From: a bacterium HR28
GTDB lineage: Bacteria > Chloroflexota > Chloroflexia > Thermomicrobiales > Thermomicrobiaceae
Length of the DNA stretch: 64,000 nucleotides
Assembly (NCBI GenBank): GCA_002898255.1
Contig: BEIE01000001.1
Span: forward strand, 558,001-622,000
Direction: 5' to 3'
Made by a program: the position numbers and the translations under genes. Positions 53,611 to 60,398 of the stretch are shown here, piece after piece. The notes beneath the pieces were generated by a model. The model worked only from the letters and a program-made list of their open reading frames with translations, ran no database searches and had not been told where the DNA came from. Positions within the stretch are counted from its first letter, which is position 1, and each line of letters starts with the position of its first letter.

Positions 53611-53968
53611 GTGGGTTGCACACGGGAGGTACCTCGGCAGCGTGGGGTAGGCGCCGGACTTTCCGTTTCTCGCGTCCGCTCACAGAAGCTCGTCCACAAT
53701 GGGAGAGGGGGATTGGCACCCCTGCCGATGAGCCCACGCCAATCGTGTCTGGCCGCAGGAGATAAACGGGGCAAGGCAGTCCTAGGGAGTATGGCGGCTG
53801 ACGACAAGCGTGGAACGAGACTGCGCCAGCGTGGTGAAGACACTGCCAGATCCTTGGACTGGAATAGCCGCTTGCCAGAAAGGCTTGCGCATCATGTGCG
53901 GACGGGTGCACTGAGTTGCGAGGTGACGACCCCGGGCAGCAGAAGTGGCGAGTTTGCCATGTAGGGGG
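53611..53968. other. Gap between the ROK promoter and the RNA-gene promoter
   Basis: These 358 bases hold no supported gene. The minus-strand 244-residue frame covering 53573-54307 crosses the ROK promoter and the structured RNA and is rejected. Confidence 0.5.
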
Positions 53969-53997
53969 TTGACAGCAAGGCACAATTGAGGTATCCT
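53969..53997 (+). promoter_or_regulatory. Strong vegetative promoter of the structured RNA gene
   Basis: A perfect TTGACA is followed after exactly 17 bases by TATCCT. The predicted transcription start (7 bases on, about 54004) coincides with the first base of the closing helix of the RNA. Confidence 0.85.
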
Positions 53998-54003
53998 GAA
54001 GAT

Positions 54004-54212
54004 GCGATCCCGACGAGTTCTCGTCGGACCGTCGCGAGAGCACCCGAGGAATCGGGTTGCTTGTTCCGGCTCCGATAGCCACCTGTCGGAGTTGCTCGCG
54101 AAAGCGGGCACCAGGGCTGTTCACCAGCCGGACCGGCGCGAGCCGGGAAGGGGGTGAATCTGAGACTGGCGGACACGCGCCGGGAGGCGAACGGCTCGTC
54201 GGGGTCGCTTTT
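54004..54212 (+). ncRNA. Candidate structured non-coding RNA of unknown class
   Basis: The RNA would start at about 54004. Its first 14 bases (54004-54017) pair with 54195-54208 over 14 base pairs, one of them a U-G, and the closing helix is followed at once by TTTTG. Inside lie further helices. One is 54029-54035 with 54187-54194, with one bulged base. Another is 54039-54047 with 54052-54061, closed by a GGAA loop. A third is 54093-54099 with 54104-54110, closed by a GAAA loop. A further 8-bp helix joins 54133-54140 and 54176-54183. A helix of about eight pairs, 54063-54071 with 54126-54133, competes with a shorter hairpin at 54115-54129. No ribosome binding site or sensible frame is seen. 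It lacks the RNase P A-C-A-G-A-A core, tmRNA ends, and the SRP domain IV motif, and it is multibranched unlike 6S RNA. Confidence 0.6.
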
Positions 54213-54988
54213 GTCGTGAGTTTCCTCGGCGCATGCATGCTTCCTCGTCCATTGCGAAAGCTGCGTGCGTATCGTCGAATGTCAGTTCCGCGAAGTCGAT
54301 TGCGCACTCTTCTGCCAGTCGTCCTTCCTACACAGGGTCCGGGGTGACGTTCCGGTGCGGCACGCCTCCTCTCGACGTGACCTCGCCGAATCTGACTACT
54401 CCTAGGCCTCCATGAGGGGGATTGCCCTTCTGACGAAGCAGGCTGAGTAGGTTAGTGACCGCGGCGAAAGCGTCGATCAAGGGCAGTGGACGCCGCTCCC
54501 GATCATCTCGGTGCTCCTGCCGCGATACCCTCGTGTCATGCGTGACCGGGCCGGCGTGTTTCAGCTCCTCGCGACTTCAGGGGCCGCGGCCTCTGTGCCT
54601 GAGCTGAGGCTGTGGGAAGGTTGAGGACGACAATACTGTACCTCGGATATGAAAAGTAGGATCCTTCACCCCCAATCGTGCAAGGACGAAAACGGCGAGA
54701 TCGCGGTATTGCATCGCCGGGTGATCAACCGGAGACTTCGCGTTGTTCCCCCTCTCAGCTAACCTGTGGGATCCAAGAAAGTTTCGGATGATGAAGAGTC
54801 CTTGTAGTGGAATCTCTCCAGCCGGAGTCATTGGCCCGTCCTGGACACAGTAGGCAGTATTTGTGCTACTATTCCGCAGACAGGAGAAATGTCCGCTACT
54901 TCATGCACCCACCTTCCTCAGGTGACTTGAGTGTGGCCATATGGTGAGCTGAATCAGCTGTAGAGACTGCTTCCGGCAGATATTCCTT
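54213..54988. other. Long gap between the RNA gene and the protoglobin
   Basis: About 780 bases without a supported gene, promoter or clear terminator. The minus strand must contain the 3' end of the protoglobin transcript. Frames on both strands look random, and codon third positions lack the GC bias of neighbouring genes. Confidence 0.5.
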
Positions 54989-55576
54989 TCACCATGTCCC
55001 CTCTTTCACCCAAGGGTAGGTCCAAAGAATCGCTTGGAGCAGGACGGCCTTCAGCCAGGCCTGGTGCATCCGTTCGATCATCGCGGGATCGCTCTCGCCA
55101 CGCTCAAGGAACGGTCGAACAGTGGCATAGATCGGATAGACGAGCGCAATCATGAATCGGAAATGGATAAAGGGCGGTGCACCCTCAACGCCATCCGTCT
55201 GATTCTTCTTGTCGAAGTGACGGCGACCAATCTCGTAGGCATAGTCGAGCCAGCGCTGGTCGAACTCGGCACGGCAGGTATCGAGCACCCACTGACCGAA
55301 ACGCTGGCGCACCCGAGCGAGGTAGTCGCTGTGTGGCCCCTCGGGGGTGGAGAAGTATTGGAGCAGAAAATCGTGACTGCCAACGAAGCCATACCAGACG
55401 TCAAGGAGTTCCTCGATATGGGGTGCAAGGATCTCGCCGGCGTGTCGCAATGCAGCGATGTCATCGTCGGTAAAGAGCAAGGTCTGCAGTAGGGGCTTCA
55501 GATCCGTCTCGCTGTAGGGGGCGCGGGGGAGGGACGGGTCGCCGTAGCGGTAACCGGGGATCGCCTGAGTCGTCAT
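54989..55576 (-). CDS. Protoglobin (single-domain heme protein)
   Basis: The 195-residue protein is a protoglobin, a globin relative that binds O2, CO and NO, with length equal to the archaeal examples. The proximal histidine is H120 in Y-A-Y-E-I-G-R-R-H-F-D-K-K-N-Q-T-D-G-V-E-G. Heme-pocket residues W61, Y62 and F93 are present, as is the late P-F-I-H-F-R segment. No signalling domain follows. The ATG at 55576 is preceded by GGAGG. A perfect-consensus promoter with an overlapping palindrome precedes it. Its job (gas sensing, NO detoxification or redox chemistry) is unknown. Confidence 0.9.
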   Translation of the reverse strand: MTTQAIPGYRYGDPSLPRAPYSETDLKPLLQTLLFTDDDIAALRHAGEILAPHIEELLDVWYGFVGSHDFLLQYFSTPEGPHSDYLARVRQRFGQWVLDTCRAEFDQRWLDYAYEIGRRHFDKKNQTDGVEGAPPFIHFRFMIALVYPIYATVRPFLERGESDPAMIERMHQAWLKAVLLQAILWTYPWVKEGTW

Positions 55577-55613
55577 CGGTGTACCTCCTGTCCGTCTGAA
55601 CCTGCCGCCACAT

Positions 55614-55630
55614 ATGTCGGATAGCGACAT
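55614..55630. promoter_or_regulatory. Palindromic operator candidate of the protoglobin gene
   Basis: A perfect inverted repeat ATGTCG - 5 bases - CGACAT lies across the predicted transcription start and overlaps the last two bases of the -10 box on the minus strand. This placement is typical of a repressor site. Which protein binds is unknown; the MarR gene in the window is one possibility without evidence. Confidence 0.65.
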
Positions 55631-55657
55631 GATAGGGCCAGCGGAGAACGTTGTCAA
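55629..55657 (-). promoter_or_regulatory. Promoter of the protoglobin gene
   Basis: On the minus strand perfect TTGACA, 17-base spacer, then TATCAT (5 of 6). The leader to the ATG at 55576 is about 45 bases and holds GGAGG. Confidence 0.85.
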
Positions 55658-56155
55658 GAGGCAAGTCGCAGGGAGAAGCGGCCCGTCGCCTGGCTCTGTG
55701 TGCCAAGCTAGCAGTGACCATCAAAAAAGTGGCGGGACGTTCGTTTCTCACTCTCGACCTGCTGTCTCTGCTTCATGCGTAATCTCTCGCGAGTATCGCT
55801 GGATCGTGAGGGGGGTAATACTCCAGGGGTCAGGAGGTTACGATAGCCAATTTCTATGGCACTGGTATGCTCTTGGGAAGAGACTTCGATCATTGTTGTC
55901 CTGCCGAATACGAGGAAACTCCCCCCCTTGCGCCTGCCAATACACTTGGAGCATAATATCTGGCACGAACTAACAAAGCTTCTTCCATATAAGGTGCACT
56001 AGTAGCGCTATCGTGCGAAGGTAATACACGTATGTGTTTGTGAAAACTCGGTGGTCTTCTTTGTGTGTCATACGCTTGCCGGTTGATGGGCCTCGCCGGG
56101 TAGGCCGGTGTTATGATCCTTCGCGAATCGGATGGTGGACGAAGGTGAGACCAAC
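55658..56155. other. Relatively AT-rich gap with a likely promoter at its right end
   Basis: No gene is supported here. The right end contains an extended -10 (TG-T-TATGAT at 56109-56117) without a good -35, and a GGCC...GGCC inverted repeat just before it, close to the coiled-coil gene start. Base composition is lower in GC than the flanks. Confidence 0.5.
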
Positions 56156-56980
56156 GTGACTCCGGACGCTCAGTCACCGATGGATGCGATCGAACAAGCG
56201 ATGCATGACATCGTGTCGTTGCATCGCCTGACGGTCAACCAACTCGGGGACTTGATCCGGGTGCAGCGCGACACAACTGACCAGCTTCAAGCGGTTTCCG
56301 AAGCGATGCGCCAGGTTGGTTCACTCTTCCGCGACATGGCCAATGCCCAGGCCCGCGTCAACGATGCCCTCATTGCACTCTCCACACAACTTGAGCGGAT
56401 GACAGAAGTCGATGATGCCACAAAGCAGGCGATCAAAGAGCTTATCGATCGGTTTCAGCAAGCAGTTCCCCAGTTGGATCAACTCGCTGGTCAACTGAGT
56501 GGGTTCGGTGTCTTGCTCCGTCAACTTGTCCGTGAGCAGGAGCGACTGATACTCTCCGCCTTCCGGCAAGATCTTGAGCGTCGCCTGCCGACGCTCTTTT
56601 GTCGCTATCTCGCATCACTCCGCTGGGGTGTGCCAGGAGTCTTCTATGAAGAACTCGCGGCCCGGCTTCCGGAGAGTGCCGTCGACTTCTGGCTAGCGGC
56701 TGACTTGGTGGTGGCTGGGGCTCTACGACAGGCGCATGCTCCGGCCTGGCTCTGGATTATGGTCTTTGTCACTCCAGAGGCGGACGAGGCGCTATTTGCT
56801 CGGGCCAGTGCCACGGCAATGGTGCTCGGCGATGTCCTCGGGACAGTTCTTCCGGCTATCGCTGTACTGCGCCCCGGCGATGCTGTCGGGATGGCGCTCT
56901 CTCAGGGGATCCTGCTCATTGCGGATGGAGTTCTCCACGGCTGGGAGCAAGCGATCGCGCGCTGGATCGCCGAGGGGTAG
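56156..56980 (+). CDS. Coiled-coil protein of unknown function
   Basis: About 274 residues. The first ~150 form long amphipathic helices with heptad-like spacing (residues ~15-145), resembling a coiled coil or methyl-accepting-type rod without a membrane segment. The second part is globular and hydrophobic, with V-V-A-G-A-L-R and W-L-W-I-M-V-F. No catalytic motif is recognised. GTG at 56156 has AAGGTGAG upstream; an ATG at 56132 is also open. It is 40 bases ahead of the MscS gene and may share its mRNA. Confidence 0.7.
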   Translation: MTPDAQSPMDAIEQAMHDIVSLHRLTVNQLGDLIRVQRDTTDQLQAVSEAMRQVGSLFRDMANAQARVNDALIALSTQLERMTEVDDATKQAIKELIDRFQQAVPQLDQLAGQLSGFGVLLRQLVREQERLILSAFRQDLERRLPTLFCRYLASLRWGVPGVFYEELAARLPESAVDFWLAADLVVAGALRQAHAPAWLWIMVFVTPEADEALFARASATAMVLGDVLGTVLPAIAVLRPGDAVGMALSQGILLIADGVLHGWEQAIARWIAEG

Positions 56981-57020
56981 GCAGTGAATAAGCTCGTGGA
57001 AGGGGTCCTGGCGGAGAGGA

Positions 57021-57896
57021 TTGGGCCGAGTGTTCGAGCGTCTGACTGAACGACTTGTTCTCCTCGTCGAACCGACCATCCAGGCGATTGTCGTTATCCT
57101 CATCGCGTGGCTTGTGCTGCGGTTGGCCCGGCTCGCCATCCACCGCGGTGTGGCGCGAGTGCTGCAGGCACAACGGCTTACCACGCGGGAATTTGCGACC
57201 CGCGTTCGCACGTTGACCACGCTAGCCGAGTCAGCTGTCCGGCTCACAATTCTCTTGCTGACCGGATTGACAGTCCTGGCGCTGTATGGTGTGCCGATCG
57301 GTCCACTCCTTGCGAGTGCTGGGGTAGCTGGCCTTGCCATCGGTTTGGGCGCGCAAACGCTGATCCGTGACATCATCGGTGGGATCTTCATCGTCCTGGA
57401 AGACCAATTTCATGTCGGAGACGTGATTACGGTGAACAACCTGAGTGGGCAGGTTGAAGCGCTAACACTCCGTTACACAGCCTTACGCACACTAGACGGC
57501 GCCTACGTCGTCATTCCCAATGGCGAGATTCGCATCGTCCAGAATCTCTCACGTGATTGGGCAAGAGCAGTCATCGACGTTGCATTGACGCCGGAAGAAG
57601 ACGTCGACCGGGTCGTCGCGGTTCTGCAGTCATTACTTGCCGAGTTGCCCAGCGATCCGGAACTTGGCCCGCTTGTGCTTGAGCCAGGCGAGGTCTTTGG
57701 TGTAGAAGCGATCGGACCGCAACAGGCGACAGTCCGTCTTGCTGTCAAAACGCGGCCCCTGGAGCAGTGGCGGGTCGCGCGCGAACTCCGGCGGCGCATC
57801 CTGGTTGCGCTGCGTGAAGCGGGTGTGAGTGCGCCGTATCCACGAACAGTCACCATTATCCAGCCGCGTCACGAAGATGAGCCGCCGCCGTCTTGA
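57021..57896 (+). CDS. MscS-family small-conductance mechanosensitive channel
   Basis: The 291-residue protein has three hydrophobic helices (about 18-38, 72-92 and 97-112). The pore helix reads S-A-G-V-A-G-L-A-I-G-L-G-A-Q-T-L-I-R-D, followed by the hallmark D-I-I-G-G-I-F-I-V-L-E-D-Q-F-H-V-G-D and the beta domain with V-V-I-P-N-G-E-I. This gates solute release when membrane tension rises. It starts at a TTG at 57021 after GGAGAGG; a GTG at 57030 is the alternative. A 47-base gap separates it from the next membrane gene. Confidence 0.94.
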   Translation: MGRVFERLTERLVLLVEPTIQAIVVILIAWLVLRLARLAIHRGVARVLQAQRLTTREFATRVRTLTTLAESAVRLTILLLTGLTVLALYGVPIGPLLASAGVAGLAIGLGAQTLIRDIIGGIFIVLEDQFHVGDVITVNNLSGQVEALTLRYTALRTLDGAYVVIPNGEIRIVQNLSRDWARAVIDVALTPEEDVDRVVAVLQSLLAELPSDPELGPLVLEPGEVFGVEAIGPQQATVRLAVKTRPLEQWRVARELRRRILVALREAGVSAPYPRTVTIIQPRHEDEPPPS

Positions 57897-57943
57897 ACGA
57901 CGTGCTAGACTGACCGTCAGCAAGTGCTGAGCGGGGGCTCCGA

Positions 57944-58702
57944 ATGCGCGTCGTGCGGAATGTTGGATATCTGAAGAAACGGCAGCGCGCCGCACGCCTG
58001 ATGATCGCGCTCGGCCTCGCTGGTTTGCTGGGTTCCATTGCACTAACTTTCTTGCAGCAGCTTCTCTATATTTATCTTGCCTATGCCGCACTCATTACGG
58101 GCTTTCTCTTCTTCAACGCTGGCATGCAGCAGTGGGCAAAGTGGAATCGCCGGCCGCGTCCGGACGAACTTCTCGATTCCGCGCTGCGACGGTTGAACGA
58201 CCGCTATACGCTGGTTCATTATCCGGATGTGCCCGAAGGGTGGCGGCCGGAGCATGTCCTCATCTGGCCTGGTGGGATCCTCAACATCACGACGCGAGAA
58301 CTGGCGGGACGTATCGTGGTGAAGGGGATGCGGTGGCGACGGCTCGACCGGTTCCTGATCCGCCTCCTGACCTTTGGCGGCCCACCGCTCGGGAATCCAA
58401 CAGTTGAGTGCCAACGCCAGGTGGAAGCGTTGCAAAGGTTCCTTGCCCAGCGTGATCTCCCTGGTGCTGATCTTGTCGAGGGTCTGATCGTCTTCCTCAA
58501 CGATCAGGCACAGCTTGAGGTTATTGAATCGCCGGTCAGTATCGTCACACGCAAGGAGCTCTTCGACGCGATCCGTGCCTATGGCAGCGAGCGACGCTTG
58601 AGCCAGGGCGAGATCGATGAGATCGTGACGGCTCTCGCGCAGGGCGAGGAGGTCGAGGGGCCAGTCTCACTGCCAACACGTCAACCGGCGAAAGTGAAGT
58701 GA
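57944..58702 (+). CDS. Membrane protein, possibly NERD-like nuclease-related domain
   Basis: About 252 residues: two N-terminal transmembrane helices (about 18-38 and 42-62), then a soluble domain beginning L-L-D-S-A-L-R-R-L-N-D-R-Y and containing H-V-L-I-W-P-G-G-I-L-N-I-T, similar in form to NERD domains (...H-V-L-I-G-P-G-G-V). The expected nuclease residues are not convincingly complete. It overlaps the holB GTG by four bases, so it belongs to the holB unit. Role unknown. Confidence 0.5.
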   Translation: MRVVRNVGYLKKRQRAARLMIALGLAGLLGSIALTFLQQLLYIYLAYAALITGFLFFNAGMQQWAKWNRRPRPDELLDSALRRLNDRYTLVHYPDVPEGWRPEHVLIWPGGILNITTRELAGRIVVKGMRWRRLDRFLIRLLTFGGPPLGNPTVECQRQVEALQRFLAQRDLPGADLVEGLIVFLNDQAQLEVIESPVSIVTRKELFDAIRAYGSERRLSQGEIDEIVTALAQGEEVEGPVSLPTRQPAKVK

Positions 58703-59745
58703 GCGACCAGAGCATCTCAACCGCCTTCGAGATTCAATCGCGTTGGCCGGTGATTGGCCACGAGCGGGTAGTCTCGTATTTGGCGCGGGCCATCGAACGT
58801 GGCCATGTGCATCATGCCTACCTCTTGGCCGGCCCTGCTGGAATTGGGCGGACGACACTGGCGTATGCTTTCGCCCAAGCATTGCTCTGCGAAGCGGTGT
58901 CGGAGGCACGCCCCTGCGGACGCTGCCGCTCGTGCGACCGGGTTCTGCGGCGGGTGCACCCGGACGTCACGCGGGTCAGTCTGGAACAGGGGCGAGAGGA
59001 GGCGAAACTCCTCTCGATCGACCAGATCCGTGAGCTCCGCGCAAGTCTCGCGCTCCGCCCACTCGAAGGTGCCTGGCGCATCGCAATCGTTGATGATGCC
59101 GAGCGACTGTCGCGTGATGCCGCGGATGCGCTCCTCAAGACGCTCGAAGAGCCTCCACCCTACGCGGTGTTGCTCCTCATTGCCGAGGATCTCCAGTCGG
59201 TGCCGGAGACGATCCGCTCCCGATGCCACGTGCTGGCACTAAGTCCGCTCCCGCTCGCTCTCGTCCAGCAGGCGCTGCAGGAGCGTGGTATTGCCCCAGA
59301 GCGAGCTGCGCGGCTGGCGCGTGCGACGCGTGGCCGGATCGCCGAGGCGCTACGCATGGCGAACGACGATGCCGCGTTGACACGCCGCGAAAAGCAGGTC
59401 GCAGAAGTGATTGCAGCGCTGAGTGAGCCGCTCGCAGCGCTCGGCTTCGCTCGGCGCTTGGCGGAGCAGTACCGGCGTGGACGCCGAGCAGCCGTCGAGG
59501 ATACGCTCCGGCTGGCCGTGGAGCTCTGGCGGGATGCGCTCTGGCTGGCAGCGGATCTGAATGCGCCGATCGTGTATGAAGAAGCACGTGCTGCGCTGCA
59601 GGAACTTGCGCGACGGGAAGGACTTTCTGGAACGGCTCGCGGCCTCCGAGCTACCCTGCAAGCGCTTGCCGATCTCGAGGTGAATGTGCAGGCACGACTC
59701 GCCCTCGATGTCGCGGCGATTTCCTGGGCGGAGGGGAGTTCGTGA
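58699..59745 (+). CDS. holB: DNA polymerase III delta-prime subunit
   Basis: The 348-residue protein is an AAA+ clamp-loader subunit. The Walker A region is G-P-A-G-I-G-R-T (residues 45-52), with R51 in place of the catalytic lysine; delta-prime does not need ATP hydrolysis, so this is in keeping. A zinc module C-G-R-C-R-S-C-D-R follows, then L-E-E-P-P-P and the sensor I segment R-S-R-C. GTG at 58699 overlaps the upstream stop. The stop overlaps the GTG of the PSP1-like gene, as in the Firmicute holB-yaaT order. Confidence 0.93.
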   Translation: MSDQSISTAFEIQSRWPVIGHERVVSYLARAIERGHVHHAYLLAGPAGIGRTTLAYAFAQALLCEAVSEARPCGRCRSCDRVLRRVHPDVTRVSLEQGREEAKLLSIDQIRELRASLALRPLEGAWRIAIVDDAERLSRDAADALLKTLEEPPPYAVLLLIAEDLQSVPETIRSRCHVLALSPLPLALVQQALQERGIAPERAARLARATRGRIAEALRMANDDAALTRREKQVAEVIAALSEPLAALGFARRLAEQYRRGRRAAVEDTLRLAVELWRDALWLAADLNAPIVYEEARAALQELARREGLSGTARGLRATLQALADLEVNVQARLALDVAAISWAEGSS

Positions 59746-60398
59746 AAGGGGCTATTCGGAGACTCGGATCGGCGCGGCTTGAACTGGCTCTTGTTCCCAA
59801 GAGCGCCGGTTGGATTGCGGTTCCTGGCCCACTTGGTGAGGAGGTTGCGGGGATCCTCGCGGATGAGTCACGGTGTTACGGCTGCGAGACTCTGCCGGCC
59901 ATCGCCGCTCGGTCACTCAGTCCGGAAGAGTTGGCGCAGATCCCGGAGCTCTGGGAGCGTGCATTCGCTGCGGCACGCGCGCTGCAAGGGAACGTTTCTC
60001 GAACGATCGTCGGCGTGCGGCCGTCCCTCTCCGGTGGTCTTGTGCTCGAGGTAAGCGGGCTGCCAGACGCCCAGATGCCAGAGGAGGAGCGGGCACTGAG
60101 CGAGCTCCTTAGGCAACCGGTTCGCCTTGTCGCGGTAGCTGTCCAGTCTCACTACGGCGGACTCGGTCGCCCGCGAGGCGGTGACGACCTGGCCGAGCGA
60201 GCACTGGTGCGACTCCTTACAGGTAGTCCTTCCTTGCCTGGAGGTTTTCCGCGCATTGGCACGCGTGTCGAGACATCTCAGGGCATCGGAACCGTCGTTT
60301 CCGTCCAGACGCGGAACCGCACCGCGCTCGTCCAGGTGGGAGACGAGACGGTGCGGCTATCTATTGAAGAACTGCGCATCAGCGAGCGCGGTGACTGA
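59742..60398 (+). CDS. PSP1/YaaT-like protein downstream of holB
   Basis: The 218-residue protein ends with L-P-G-G-F-P-R-I-G-T-R-V-E-T-S-Q-G-I-G-T-V-V-S-V, similar to the C-terminal part of YaaT (PSP1). In Bacillus YaaT follows holB and acts in biofilm/sporulation and RNA decay with RNase Y. The cysteine-rich core expected of YaaT is weak here, so the likeness may be partial. Start GTG overlaps the holB stop. The stop lies right against the convergent propeller-protein stop. Confidence 0.45.
   Translation: MKGAIRRLGSARLELALVPKSAGWIAVPGPLGEEVAGILADESRCYGCETLPAIAARSLSPEELAQIPELWERAFAAARALQGNVSRTIVGVRPSLSGGLVLEVSGLPDAQMPEEERALSELLRQPVRLVAVAVQSHYGGLGRPRGGDDLAERALVRLLTGSPSLPGGFPRIGTRVETSQGIGTVVSVQTRNRTALVQVGDETVRLSIEELRISERGD

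Noticed and set aside
54140-54180. Cobalamin or c-di-AMP riboswitch, from GGGAAG and GGGTGAATC pieces
   Set aside because: The other conserved boxes are missing or out of order, and there is no target gene on this strand.
54004-54212. RNase P RNA, SRP RNA, tmRNA or 6S RNA
   Set aside because: No A-C-A-G-A-A core or P4 strands (RNase P), no domain IV G-G-A-A-G-G loop in place (SRP), no tRNA-like ends (tmRNA), and a multibranched rather than rod-like fold (6S).
53573-54307. Minus-strand frame of 244 residues
   Set aside because: It crosses the ROK promoter, the structured RNA and its promoter, and has low-complexity content.
58843-58860. Broken Walker A in HolB as a sign of a dead gene
   Set aside because: The lysine-to-arginine change suits delta-prime, which does not hydrolyse ATP; the rest is intact.
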